Positions 1 to 9,040 of a DNA stretch of 64,000 bases are shown here, in pieces. A program made the position numbers and the translations under genes. The stretch spans positions 62,001 through 126,000 of the forward strand of contig NZ_QGGO01000013.1 of the NCBI RefSeq assembly GCF_003148625.1, read 5' to 3'. Numbering within the stretch: position 1 is the first letter of the stretch; every line of letters begins with the position of its first letter. Below the pieces are notes generated by a model. It did no database searches. It was not told the DNA's origin and saw only the letters and a program-made list of their open reading frames with translations. This DNA is from Arcicella aurantiaca. Its GTDB lineage: Bacteria; Bacteroidota; Bacteroidia; Cytophagales; Spirosomataceae.

Positions 1-311
1 TTGGTATCAATGTACGTATCGGGCGAATGATAACTGTAAGGAATTGCAATAAGTGCGGCCAAATGGAAAACTACTTCGATGCCTTTCATGGCATTTTTCA
101 CCCCATGTGGGTCACGAATATCTCCCGTGATGACTTCGATTTTCTGTAAAGTTTCCTTCGGGAGGGAATCTAACCAACCCCATGAATTGAAAGAATTATA
201 ATACACAAAAGCAGTTACTTGACAACCTTCTTCTATGAGTTTTTCAACCAAATGACTACCGATGAACCCATCAGCACCCGTTACTAACACTTTTTTATTT
301 TGTAAATCCAT
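1..311 (-). CDS. NAD-dependent nucleotide-sugar 4,6-dehydratase, LegB-like (partial)
   Basis: Only the first 103 residues are in the window; the gene runs off the left edge. The start is the ATG at 309-311. The product begins with a Rossmann fold: the glycine motif TGADGFIGS lies at residues 11-19, an acidic DIRDP stretch near residue 63 and HLAAL near residue 88, as in extended short-chain dehydrogenases acting on nucleotide sugars. The segment YNSFNSWGWLD at residues 38-48 is, from memory, characteristic of the LegB group, which makes the 4-keto-6-deoxy sugar nucleotide of legionaminic acid synthesis. The family (extended SDR) is secure. The LegB assignment is an inference from that one motif and from the surface-glycan genes next door. 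Related GDP-mannose or UDP-GlcNAc dehydratases remain possible. Confidence 0.8.
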   Translation of the reverse strand, partial: MDLQNKKVLVTGADGFIGSHLVEKLIEEGCQVTAFVYYNSFNSWGWLDSLPKETLQKIEVITGDIRDPHGVKNAMKGIEVVFHLAALIAIPYSYHSPDTYIDT

Positions 312-328
312 TATTTATGTCCAGTGTT

Positions 329-467
329 TAATTCTACGTTAGGACTTTAAAGAAATAGACCAAATTTGACTTGGAAGAACTTCCCGAAAGTTTTAAACTT
401 TCGGGAAGTTGAACGGTAAATACCCAAATCCCCATCTATATTTCTTTAAAGTGCCAAAGTAGAATTA
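329..467. repeat. Nested palindromic element, copy 1
   Basis: Outer arms at 329-357 and 439-467 are 29 nt long and complementary at 26 positions. Inside lies a perfect hairpin at 378-410: the 15-nt arm AACTTCCCGAAAGTT, a 3-nt loop, and its exact complement. The same inner hairpin recurs at 55055-55087, but the outer arms there differ. It fills most of the gap between two minus-strand glycan genes. It could be a small non-autonomous mobile element, a terminator, or both; there is no T-tract typical of an intrinsic terminator. Confidence 0.75.
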
Positions 468-502
468 ATAAGTATTCTAAATGATTTTATCCTAACCCCT
501 AT

Positions 503-1357
503 TTAAAATAATTTAATTTTCTCAAAAACATCAATATAGCTACGCTTGCTGGCATTTAAAACCTTTGTTCCTCGATATTGAGCATATCTCGCCAAGACTT
601 CATAACCTTTAAATGCTTTGTGTAAAGACAAAAATTGACGTGCCATGTAAGACTCTTCTTGACTAACTAACTGATTTATTTGGTAGGTTTTATTACCATA
701 AAAATGAGAATCATCGGCAATAATTTCGTTATTTTCATCCAACCTTATCGACTCGTGCCAAGTGTGGTCAGCTCCCAAAAGATAGATGTTTTTGTATCCT
801 AAATTGATACATCTAAAAACAGAAGCAATCAAAACATTCTGACTTTGAGGCATTCCCAAATCTTTTTTATATATCCAAAAACGAAGCCAATCGAACCCGC
901 CAAAGATAACATAATTGAAATAAACAGGCTGAATAAATTGATTTTTCGAGAATTTATCTTGAAAGTAAGCCGATTTCTTGAATTTATAAGGAATAAAAAC
1001 GTTGATTTTCCAAGCCGTATCTTTTACTAAATGTTCAATAGCTTGGCTTGCTCTTTCATGATTTGGATTAATAAATGCTTCATCTAACAATAAATAATTA
1101 TTCGGCTTTAGTTGCGTGTAATAATCGGAAATAGCAAAAAGATTAACACAGAAAATATCCGACTGAAGAATAAAATCTTTATGATTATCCATAGAATCTT
1201 TCAATGAAGGACCATTTCCAAGAATAACACAATTTTCAGATTGAACTGGCGGATGAGATACACTAAATTTCGACCAAACAATGACCTTTAATATTGAAAA
1301 AATACTATCAAATAATTGCTCAAAAAAGCGTTGAATATTAAGAATACGTTGAATCAA
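503..1357 (-). CDS. Glycan-locus protein, DUF115/MptE-like or GT42-like
   Basis: A 284-residue protein. Near residue 46 it has ILGNGPSLKDS, the phosphate-binding-like N-terminal motif shared by DUF115 (MptE-like) proteins and by GT42 sialyltransferases. A later block, IYLLGADHTWHESI near residue 193, is followed by a region rich in His and Tyr. There is no signal peptide and no strong membrane segment. It is on the same strand as the LegB-like dehydratase and downstream of it in transcription order after the palindrome is excluded, so a role in adding or handling a nonulosonic-acid-type sugar is plausible. I cannot separate a transferase from a non-enzymatic DUF115 protein by eye. Confidence 0.6.
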   Translation of the reverse strand: MIQRILNIQRFFEQLFDSIFSILKVIVWSKFSVSHPPVQSENCVILGNGPSLKDSMDNHKDFILQSDIFCVNLFAISDYYTQLKPNNYLLLDEAFINPNHERASQAIEHLVKDTAWKINVFIPYKFKKSAYFQDKFSKNQFIQPVYFNYVIFGGFDWLRFWIYKKDLGMPQSQNVLIASVFRCINLGYKNIYLLGADHTWHESIRLDENNEIIADDSHFYGNKTYQINQLVSQEESYMARQFLSLHKAFKGYEVLARYAQYRGTKVLNASKRSYIDVFEKIKLF

Positions 1358-1509
1358 GGGATTAGCGGATTAATGTTTAGTGAAGCTTTCCAAGCATAAA
1401 ATTACCTATTATTATACCAATTTGCCAAACTCAACCTAATTTTGTAGAAATAACAACGGAATTCATCGCAAGACAAATCTTAAATAATTCCGAATAACAA
1501 AATCACTGA

Positions 1510-3006
1510 ATGGGAATTATTATTAAACAAACCATAAAAAGTTCTATTTACGCTTACATTGGCATTGCTTTAGGCTTTATCACTACGGCATTTTTAATGC
1601 CTAAAGTATTGACAGAGGCGGAAGTTGGCTTAGTTAGATTATTGGTTTCTGTGATGGTGTTGTTGGCTCAAGTTTCCAATCTGGGATTTAATGCCGCAGG
1701 CGGACGACTATTCCCCTATTTTAGAAACTCCGAACGGCAACATAATGGTTATTTATTTTGGGCTTGTGTGGTTTCCTTTGTGGGTTTGTGCATCACGCTT
1801 GGCACATTTGCCATTAATTACGAGTTTGTTCTAAATTTACTCAATGTAAAAGCCTCTCCTTTACTTCGAGAATACCTGTTTTGGATATTTCCACTTACCA
1901 TCTTTGGCGTTTTCTTTTTAGTATTTGACAATTATGCCAGAGTGCTTTATGATACTGTTTCAGGAACGTTTTTAAGAGAATTTGGGCAACGAGTTTTTCT
2001 ATTCATTGCTATTATTCTGTATCTCTTCAAAATCGTTGATTTTAAAGGCTTTGTAGCAGCATATTGCATTGGCTTATGCTTGCCTACGGTTTTTATGGCA
2101 TTGAGAGTATGGCAACAAGGCAACTTTTTCTTTAAGCCCATTAAAGGTTTTTGGACTAATAAAATCAGAAAGGAATTTATTAGTCTAAGCAGTTTAACAT
2201 TTCTATCTGGATTTACGTCACAAGTAGTTATTTACCTCGACCAACTCCAAGTAACTTCCATCATAAATCTTGATGCCAATGGGATTTATTCAACTATGAT
2301 GATGTTTGGAACGGTCATTTTCACGCCTACAACGCATATTTCAAGAATTGGCGGTGCTGTAATTGCCGAAGCATGGAAAAATAATGATTTAAAAACTATC
2401 AAAGATGTTTATGAAAAAAGCTGCTTGACTTTACTCATCATCGGTAGTTTTTTATTCATTGGTATTGTAACAAATTTGCACAATGTTTTTGAAATTTTAC
2501 CTGCATACGAAGCTGGGAAATGGGTCGTAATTTGGATTGGTTTAGGCAAACTTTTCGATATGGCTACGGGTTTGAATGGGCTTATTCTTCAAACATCAAA
2601 ATATTATTTCTATGATGTTATTTTTATGGTTTTTCTCATCGTTGGCACTTGGTTGATGAATCAATGGCTTATTCCTATTTACGGAATTACGGGAAGTGCC
2701 ATTGCTACGGCTTCTATTATTCTCATTTTTAATATTTTCCGAACCTTTTTTGTTTGGATTGCCTTCGGGATGTTTCCATTTTCTTTGAAAAACATTGGCG
2801 TTATCATCATATCTGCATTGGTTTTTGGACTAACGATGATGATTCCAACTTTCCCTGCCATTGGTAGTATTCCAAGTTTTATGATTGATACGCCTATTCG
2901 TTCATTCATTGTGTCAATACTCTTCGGAAGTGCTATTTATTTTACAAAAATCTCGTCGGATGTAAACCAAATAGTAGATGGATTGCTCAAAAAAGTTATT
3001 CGATGA
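1510..3006 (+). CDS. Polysaccharide flippase (Wzx/MATE-type, oligosaccharide exporter)
   Basis: A 498-residue integral membrane protein with about 12 to 14 hydrophobic segments spread over the whole length. It begins with IIKQTIKSSIYAYIGIALGF, the usual start of the polysaccharide biosynthesis/flippase family of the MOP superfamily. Such proteins move undecaprenyl-linked repeat units across the inner membrane before polymerisation. The length is normal for the family. Its stop codon overlaps the next gene's start (ATGA at 3003-3006), so flippase and acyltransferase are translationally coupled. Confidence 0.88.
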   Translation: MGIIIKQTIKSSIYAYIGIALGFITTAFLMPKVLTEAEVGLVRLLVSVMVLLAQVSNLGFNAAGGRLFPYFRNSERQHNGYLFWACVVSFVGLCITLGTFAINYEFVLNLLNVKASPLLREYLFWIFPLTIFGVFFLVFDNYARVLYDTVSGTFLREFGQRVFLFIAIILYLFKIVDFKGFVAAYCIGLCLPTVFMALRVWQQGNFFFKPIKGFWTNKIRKEFISLSSLTFLSGFTSQVVIYLDQLQVTSIINLDANGIYSTMMMFGTVIFTPTTHISRIGGAVIAEAWKNNDLKTIKDVYEKSCLTLLIIGSFLFIGIVTNLHNVFEILPAYEAGKWVVIWIGLGKLFDMATGLNGLILQTSKYYFYDVIFMVFLIVGTWLMNQWLIPIYGITGSAIATASIILIFNIFRTFFVWIAFGMFPFSLKNIGVIIISALVFGLTMMIPTFPAIGSIPSFMIDTPIRSFIVSILFGSAIYFTKISSDVNQIVDGLLKKVIR

Positions 3007-4034
3007 ACAGACTAAAATCTTTAGATATTCTTCGAGGCTTAACGGCTTTTGCCATTATGTTCTATCATTTTTCGATATGGACAAATAAGGGTGAAGCTCA
3101 CACAGCTGACTCATTTTTGGGACGTATTGGTCTTTATGGCGTTTCTATATTTTTTGTTTTGAGTGGATTAACGATGTATTTGGTCTATCATCACAAAATG
3201 CAAGATTCAAAAGCCATCAAATCATTTTTCATCAAACGAATATTTCGTATTTATCCACTTTATTGGCTGGCTTGTCTGGGTAGTATTTTCTTTTTAGAGA
3301 CTCCCGCCACAAACATGGATATTCTTTGGAATATTACAGGTTTATTTGCCTTTATTAACACTAAATCATTAACTACTGGCGGTTGGTCAATCGGTAATGA
3401 ATTGGTATTTTACGCCTTTTTTCCTTTGTTGATTTGGCTTTCAAAAGATAGAAAGCACTTTTTTTTAACCGTAATTTGGAGTGTTTCTATTGGCATTTTC
3501 TTCGCTTTTTCCTTGTTAAATAATACTTCAAGCATGACTGCCCAATGGCTGACTTATACCAATCCATTCAATCAGCTTTTCTTTTTTGTGGCAGGGATTA
3601 GTCTGGGCAAAATGTCTGATTCAACGCTTTTTTTCAAGCAACATAAAACGTTAAATTTTATCATTCTTTTTTTGATGATTAGCTTATTTGTGTTTTATCC
3701 TACGGTCGGGCAACAAACAAATTTAATTTCAGGGATTAATCGAATCGTTTTCTCAGTTCTGTCGATTGCTATTTGCTATTTCATTTTTACATCAGAAGTA
3801 GAACTACCAATAATTATCGAAAAACCTTTGACTACTTTAGGAGAAATTTCTTACGGAGTTTATCTTATTCATCCGATTATTTTTTTAGAACTTCGTCAAT
3901 TTTTGGCTAATTATATTGAAATTCCTCCGCAGACATTCTTTGTTATTGCCCTTTTTGTTACCGTTTTCATTAGCTTTTTAATATATTCATGGCTTGAAAA
4001 ACCGTTAATTCGTCTGGGGAAAAAAATTAAATAA
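3003..4034 (+). CDS. Acyltransferase 3 family protein (OafA/YrhL-like)
   Basis: A 343-residue membrane protein beginning RLKSLDILRGLTAFAIMFYH, the typical first helix of the acyltransferase 3 family, with its conserved arginine and the downstream His of the YHF motif. About ten transmembrane segments follow, and the last part contains the SYGVYLIHPI motif typical of these enzymes. They transfer O-acetyl or other acyl groups to surface sugars from the cytoplasmic side. It overlaps the flippase gene by 4 nt. The acyl group and the sugar acceptor cannot be told from the sequence. Confidence 0.9.
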   Translation: MNRLKSLDILRGLTAFAIMFYHFSIWTNKGEAHTADSFLGRIGLYGVSIFFVLSGLTMYLVYHHKMQDSKAIKSFFIKRIFRIYPLYWLACLGSIFFLETPATNMDILWNITGLFAFINTKSLTTGGWSIGNELVFYAFFPLLIWLSKDRKHFFLTVIWSVSIGIFFAFSLLNNTSSMTAQWLTYTNPFNQLFFFVAGISLGKMSDSTLFFKQHKTLNFIILFLMISLFVFYPTVGQQTNLISGINRIVFSVLSIAICYFIFTSEVELPIIIEKPLTTLGEISYGVYLIHPIIFLELRQFLANYIEIPPQTFFVIALFVTVFISFLIYSWLEKPLIRLGKKIK

Positions 4035-4054
4035 TGTTAATCAGGTATGGGCTT

Positions 4055-4186
4055 ATGCGATACCAATGCTGTCAATTTAAAGTGTTTTTAATTGTTCCAA
4101 AATTCCAATTTCAACGCTGTCAGGGTTTTGAACCCTGACAGCGTTAGGCGGATAAATTCATTAAATTGACAGCATTAGTATTGCAT
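4055..4186. repeat. Nested palindromic element, copy 2
   Basis: Outer arms at 4055-4079 and 4162-4186 are imperfectly complementary; the core TACCAATGCTGTCAATTTA on the left has one mismatch with the complement of the right arm. The inner perfect hairpin at 4113-4145 has 15-nt arms (AACGCTGTCAGGGTT) and loop TTG. It separates the acyltransferase and GT2 genes. Its end motif TACYAAT is shared with the element at 9268-9367. Confidence 0.75.
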
Positions 4187-4212
4187 ACGTCTCTACAAAA
4201 TATCAAATACTT

Positions 4213-5217
4213 ATGCCCAAAGTGTCCGTCTTGATGCCCATGTTTAATTCTGAGAAATACATCAGAAAAGCTATTGAGAGCATTTTAAATCAAACTTTTC
4301 AAGACTTTGAGTTAGTTATTCTCAATGATGGTTCTATCGACGAGAGCGTTAATATCGTGCATTCTTACCAAGACAAACGTATTCGATTAGTCCATAACGA
4401 ACAAAATCAAGGACTTGCCAAAACTCGAAACAGATTGATTGCTGAGGCAAAAGGTGAGTTTATTGCTTGGCTTGATTCAGACGATATTGCCCATACCGAA
4501 AGACTGAAAATACAAGTTGATTTTTTGGAAAAACACCCAAAACACGCCTTTGTGGCTTCATGGGCAAGGCTCGTAGATAATGACGGGAATCCAACGGGTG
4601 GTTTTATTAAATCTTATATTCCCGACACGCATTTATCTGCTCTATTATTATTCGTAAATTACATCGTTCAGTCGAGTGTTTTACTCAGAAAATCACTATT
4701 ACCCACACAGCATTATAATCTTGATTATCCTCCGACGGAAGATTATGAACTTTGGGTGAGAATTGCACAAAATCATCCTATTGCCATTTTAAAAGATATT
4801 TTGGTGGATTATCGGGTGCATGATACCAATATTAGTTTTACCCAAAACGACAAAGCGATGCGTACCGTAAAACTAAATCATGAAGGGCAATTGAGGAAAT
4901 TAGGTATTGAACCAAGTCTCGAAGAACTCAATTTACACTATCAATTGGGTTTTGAACACGGAGAAAAGACAGATAAAGAGTTTATTAAAAAGGCTGAAAA
5001 TTGGTTATTGAAACTTGAACAACATAATCAAAAAAATAAGATTTATGACATAGAAGCCCTAAAATACATTTTGGCTCATCGTTGGACTAAAATTTGTACT
5101 TCAAATCCCGAATTGGGTTTGAGTGTTTTAGGTCTTTATTTTAAATCCAAAATACTTAAACTAACTTTACAAAACAGTTTCATTATTGGTCAGTATTTAA
5201 CAAAAGCCTTATTATAG
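4213..5217 (+). CDS. Glycosyltransferase family 2 protein
   Basis: A 334-residue cytoplasmic GT-A fold enzyme. The N-terminus is VSVLMPMFNSEKYIRKAIES, the standard GT2 nucleotide-binding start. The acidic motif WLDSDD near residue 93 supplies the metal-binding DxD. The segment PPTEDYELWVRI near residue 175 is the family's acceptor-side ED motif. The C-terminal 100 residues are helical and unassigned. It should add a sugar from a nucleotide donor to the lipid-linked repeat unit; donor and linkage are unknown. Confidence 0.9.
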   Translation: MPKVSVLMPMFNSEKYIRKAIESILNQTFQDFELVILNDGSIDESVNIVHSYQDKRIRLVHNEQNQGLAKTRNRLIAEAKGEFIAWLDSDDIAHTERLKIQVDFLEKHPKHAFVASWARLVDNDGNPTGGFIKSYIPDTHLSALLLFVNYIVQSSVLLRKSLLPTQHYNLDYPPTEDYELWVRIAQNHPIAILKDILVDYRVHDTNISFTQNDKAMRTVKLNHEGQLRKLGIEPSLEELNLHYQLGFEHGEKTDKEFIKKAENWLLKLEQHNQKNKIYDIEALKYILAHRWTKICTSNPELGLSVLGLYFKSKILKLTLQNSFIIGQYLTKALL

Positions 5218-5230
5218 GTAATAATTTCTA

Positions 5231-6052
5231 ATGAATATATTTTTTGAACTATTTATCGCTATTTTAAAAGTAAGAAAACTTCCATTAAGCTTTTCTCAAA
5301 AATTTGAACTGGATTGGGTTTTATTCAAATTAGCCTTTTTAAAAATTTTCAGTAAAAACCAGACAAATGTTACAATTCAACTTTTTGGATTAATAATTGA
5401 AAACTATAATTACAGACTTTTAGATTACTTAATCAAAGAGGTTTTTGTAGCTAATGAATACTATTTCCAAACTGAAAATAAGGCACCTATTATTGTTGAC
5501 TGTGGTGCAAATATTGGTATGGCTACACTATTTTTCAAATGGTTACAACCTAATGCAACAATATATTCTTTTGAACCTCAAAAATCTACTTTTGATATTT
5601 TAGAAAGAAATATTAAGAGAAATAATCTTCAGAATGTCCATTACTTTAATTTAGCATTATCTGATAGTAATGGGACTATTGATTTTTTTGGAGAAGATAG
5701 TTCAAATCTTATGTCAAGTGTATTACAGGAGCGTTCTACAGGGAAAAAAGTAACGGTTGAGTGTAGAAAACTTTCAGATTTCGTTTCTATCATTTCAGAA
5801 CCAATAGATTTATTAAAAATAGATGTTGAAGGAGCTGAAACTTTTATCCTTAAAGATTTGATTGATACAAATAAACTTGACAAAAGTGTTTTCAAGCAAA
5901 TTATTATGGAATATCATCATAAAATAGAAAATCAGTCTTCAAAAATGGGAGAGTTTTTATTACCATTTGAAAAACAAGGTTATGAGTACCAAGTAAGAGC
6001 TGATTTTAAACAACTAAGTACCTTTCAGGATATGTTACTACATTTTTTTTAA
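5231..6052 (+). CDS. FkbM family methyltransferase
   Basis: A 273-residue protein with a class I SAM-dependent methyltransferase core. Motif I is IVDCGANIGMATLFF near residue 87, the acidic ribose-binding motif is YSFEPQ near residue 113, and LLKIDVEGAETFILK near residue 195 is the FkbM (Methyltransf_21) signature. The N-terminal 80 residues are typical of the glycan-locus branch. It starts 13 nt after the GT2 stop, so they are probably cotranscribed. The likely role is O-methylation of a surface sugar. Confidence 0.88.
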   Translation: MNIFFELFIAILKVRKLPLSFSQKFELDWVLFKLAFLKIFSKNQTNVTIQLFGLIIENYNYRLLDYLIKEVFVANEYYFQTENKAPIIVDCGANIGMATLFFKWLQPNATIYSFEPQKSTFDILERNIKRNNLQNVHYFNLALSDSNGTIDFFGEDSSNLMSSVLQERSTGKKVTVECRKLSDFVSIISEPIDLLKIDVEGAETFILKDLIDTNKLDKSVFKQIIMEYHHKIENQSSKMGEFLLPFEKQGYEYQVRADFKQLSTFQDMLLHFF

Positions 6053-6069
6053 ATATAAATTCAACTCAC

Positions 6070-6732
6070 ATGAAAAAAATCATCGCTACAATCATTTTAA
6101 ATTTATCCGTTTTTCATCTTATTATTTCACAGTCTTTACCTTCTGGGACAACGGCTGTTAAACCCTATCTGACAAGTAATAAAGTGAGTATTGGAAGTAA
6201 TCCTGCTACACTTAATAAGTTGTACATTGAGGATAATTCTACAAACACATACCCCGTAGATGAAAGAGATTTCATTAAACTTAACAATACAGATGTCACT
6301 ACCAACTCAGCCGTTACCCATGTGATGACTGCTGGTACAAGTGGAGCAAGATTAGAACTTGGAATATTTGGCTCAAATTATGGCAATTCCTCTTATTTGA
6401 ATAGCACTTTTGCCAATCGAGGAACGCTCATTGCAAGAGGTGGAAGTGGGCTTGTTATTCGCTCCTCTCCAGATGCAAATGGATATTATGTTTTTGATGG
6501 AATTACTTTTCAAGTTGGAGCAAATACCCCAGAACGTATGCGAATCACAGGAGACGGCAACGTAGGTATCGGCACAACTGCCCCAAATGCTAAACTGCAA
6601 GTAACCAACGGTGATGTTTATGTAGAAAATCCATCGAGAGGTATTATTTTAAAATCTCCAAATGGTACTTGTTGGCGTGTAACTATTGACGATACGGGCA
6701 ATTTTGTCCGAAATCAAATCACTTGTCCTTAA
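6070..6732 (+). CDS. Secreted protein with GNVGIGT tail-fibre-like motif
   Basis: A 220-residue protein with a signal peptide (KKIIATIILNLSVFHLIISQ) and then a Ser/Thr/Asn-rich mature part. The motif GDGNVGIGTTAPNAKLQV near residue 160 occurs widely in Bacteroidota cell-surface and phage-tail-fibre-like proteins, just before a coiled or intramolecular-chaperone region. Here the protein ends about 40 residues after it, so no peptidase S74-type domain is present. It lies 17 nt after the methyltransferase gene and its end overlaps the upstream candidate start of the next gene. Function unknown; a surface protein is an inference. Confidence 0.65.
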   Translation: MKKIIATIILNLSVFHLIISQSLPSGTTAVKPYLTSNKVSIGSNPATLNKLYIEDNSTNTYPVDERDFIKLNNTDVTTNSAVTHVMTAGTSGARLELGIFGSNYGNSSYLNSTFANRGTLIARGGSGLVIRSSPDANGYYVFDGITFQVGANTPERMRITGDGNVGIGTTAPNAKLQVTNGDVYVENPSRGIILKSPNGTCWRVTIDDTGNFVRNQITCP

Positions 6733-8060
6733 TAAAACCATTGAAAATTCTCCTACTAAATACAGACGATTTTACGGGCGGAGCAGCCATTGCTTGTCGC
6801 CGTTTGCTCAAAGCCTTACGTACTCATACGGGTGTAAATGCACAGATGTTGGTGCAAGAAAGTAAATCTGGACAAGAAGGAGTTGTTCAATTAAATAATT
6901 CGTGGTTTTCAAAGAAAAAAGCTTTTTTGCGATTCGTGGCAGAAAGGCTTTATTTTTTCTTTTTTGAGAAGTCTAAAGAAGTTCGCTTTCTCTTTAATCC
7001 CGCCAAATTTGGCATGGATATTTCTAAAAATCAAGACATTACAAATTCTGATATTATTCATTTACATTGGATAAACTTTGGTTTTCTTTCTATTAGTTCT
7101 CTTCAAAAACTCTTCAAAACCCAAAAACCTATCGTCTGGACTTTGCACGATATGTGGGCATTTACGGGAGGTTGTCATCACTCAGGTGAATGCGAAAATT
7201 ATCAAAAATCTTGTGGTAATTGCGATAAATTCTTAAAAACCCCTTCTGATAATGACCTTTCAAACCAAATTTGGAAAGATAAAACAAAAGCATTTGAAGG
7301 AGCAAATCTTACGGTTATTACGTGTAGCCAATGGCTTGGGAATCGGGCAAAACAAAGTTCATTATTCAAAAATGTTCGGGTAGAATCTATTCCAAATCCA
7401 ATTGATATTGATGTTTTTCATCCGATTGATAAAGCAAAAGCTCGTCAAAAGTTCGGACTTTCGGAAGACAAACAATATATTCTTTTTGCTGCCATGCGAG
7501 TGGATGCAGTAGGCAAAGGATTTGCTTATTTTGCAGAGGCACTTTCAATTTTAAATGCTCGTTTATTGAATCTCGAAGCGGAACGCCGCCCGAATCGAAC
7601 ATCGAACCGAAGCGTCGGTCGCATCGAAATTATCGTTTTTGGTCAAGCGGAGGCTTCTGATTTTGATTCGCTTCCATTTAAAGTTAATATTCTCGGACGA
7701 CTTTCTGATTTATCAACAATTGCCCACGCCTATTCTGCGGCTTCTGTTTTTGTGATTCCGTCTTTGGAAGAAAATTTACCCAATACCATCATGGAATCTA
7801 TGGCTTGCGGAACGCCTGCCGTGGGTTTTAATGTAGGCGGAATTCCAGAAATGATTGAACATGAAACAAGCGGAGTGCCACCCACAGGCTATTTAGCCAA
7901 GTATAAATCTGCTGAAGACCTCGCCAAAGGTATTTATTGGACTTTATTTGAATCTGATTATCAATCACTTGCCCATAATTCACGACAAAAAGTATTAGAT
8001 AATTATTCTGAAAAAGTAGTCGCCGAAAAGTATAAAAGAGTTTATGTGTCTATGAGTTAA
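6723..8060 (+). CDS. Glycosyltransferase family 4 protein
   Basis: A GT-B enzyme of up to 445 residues. There is no ATG near the start; TTG at 6723 overlaps the upstream gene by 10 nt, while TTG at 6741 gives the more family-like start MKILLLNTDDFTGGA and no overlap. The C-terminal half has the retaining GT4 signature ENLPNTIMESMACGTPAVGF (E-x7-E) near residue 355, followed by NVGGIPEMI. A Cys-rich loop (CHHSGECENYQKSCGNC) near residue 150 is common in this GT4 subgroup. The stretch encoding ERRPNRTSNRSVGR near residues 287-300 is GC-rich compared with the rest and looks like an in-frame insertion. Confidence 0.9.
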   Translation: MSLIKPLKILLLNTDDFTGGAAIACRRLLKALRTHTGVNAQMLVQESKSGQEGVVQLNNSWFSKKKAFLRFVAERLYFFFFEKSKEVRFLFNPAKFGMDISKNQDITNSDIIHLHWINFGFLSISSLQKLFKTQKPIVWTLHDMWAFTGGCHHSGECENYQKSCGNCDKFLKTPSDNDLSNQIWKDKTKAFEGANLTVITCSQWLGNRAKQSSLFKNVRVESIPNPIDIDVFHPIDKAKARQKFGLSEDKQYILFAAMRVDAVGKGFAYFAEALSILNARLLNLEAERRPNRTSNRSVGRIEIIVFGQAEASDFDSLPFKVNILGRLSDLSTIAHAYSAASVFVIPSLEENLPNTIMESMACGTPAVGFNVGGIPEMIEHETSGVPPTGYLAKYKSAEDLAKGIYWTLFESDYQSLAHNSRQKVLDNYSEKVVAEKYKRVYVSMS

Positions 8061-8284
8061 GAGTTTATGAGTATCGCTCTCCCAATGTCATTGGGTTAAG
8101 AAATAAATCAGCGTTTATAACAAAAGTAATAAAGAATGAAGAAGTAAAATACCCCTGTAAAACTTCTAAAATCTACATTTCTGATTCAGAATTCTTAATT
8201 CAAAACCCTTAACTTAATGACATTGGTTGCCCTCCTACACTCATAACCTTTTAACTCATAAACTCTCAACCCAATAGCCATTCC
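8057..8284. repeat. Word-repeat quasi-palindrome between two glycosyltransferase genes
   Basis: The left part contains GAGTTTATGAGT and CCCAATGTCATTGGGTTAAG. The right part contains the complements: CTTAACTTAATGACATTGG and ACTCATAACC...ACTCATAAACTC. The 227-nt gap can therefore fold into one long imperfect hairpin. It codes for nothing convincing. Confidence 0.6.
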
Positions 8285-9040
8285 ATGCAAATTTCAATCA
8301 TTACCATAACATACAACGCTGAGCAATTTTTAGAACGTACTATCCAAAGTATTTTGGCACAAACTAACCAAGATTTTGAATACATTATCATTGACGGAAA
8401 GTCAAAAGATGGGACATTAGCAATTGCAGAGAAATACAAAAATCGGGTTGATATACTAATTTCTGAACGTGACAAAGGGCTTTACGACGCCATGAATAAA
8501 GGCTTAAAAACCGCTTCGGGTGATTTTGTTTGGTTTATGAATGCAGGTGATGAAATCAACGACAACCGAGCGATTGAGCATATTTACAAAGCCATTTCTG
8601 ATAATACAGACGTACTTTACGGGGATACTTATTTTGTAGATAATAACGGTAATATTCAAGGTTTACGTTCTGAAATTACCCCGCATCGTTTACCTAAAAA
8701 TCTGAAATGGCAAGATATGAAACTCGGAATGTTGGTTTGTCATCAAGCATTTATTGCTCGAAAATCAGTTGCTCCTTTTTACATGGAAAATAATTTGAGT
8801 GCCGATGTTGATTGGGAAATTGAATGTTTGAAACGTGCCAAAAAGATTCAATATTTAGATTTTGTCGTGGCAAAATACTTGACAGGCGGAGTATCAAACC
8901 AACAACTAAAACGCTCTTTATTAGACCGTTATGAAGTATTGAAAAAACATTTTGGTTTATCAGGTGCAATAACGGCACATTTACAAATTTTATTCAGAGG
9001 GGTAAATTTGATTATTAAAAAACGTGGTAAATATTGGTAG
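8285..9040 (+). CDS. Glycosyltransferase family 2 protein
   Basis: A 251-residue GT-A enzyme starting MQISIITITYNAEQFLERTI. IIIDGKSKDGT near residue 35 and GLYDAMNKGLKTASGDFVWF near residue 62, followed by MNAGDE, are hallmarks of the short WcaA/Bacteroidota colanic-acid-type GT2 branch. The length is normal. It is the last gene of the glycan cluster. Its stop codon TAG forms part of the GTAG foot of the first unit in the repeat array that follows. Confidence 0.9.
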   Translation: MQISIITITYNAEQFLERTIQSILAQTNQDFEYIIIDGKSKDGTLAIAEKYKNRVDILISERDKGLYDAMNKGLKTASGDFVWFMNAGDEINDNRAIEHIYKAISDNTDVLYGDTYFVDNNGNIQGLRSEITPHRLPKNLKWQDMKLGMLVCHQAFIARKSVAPFYMENNLSADVDWEIECLKRAKKIQYLDFVVAKYLTGGVSNQQLKRSLLDRYEVLKKHFGLSGAITAHLQILFRGVNLIIKKRGKYW

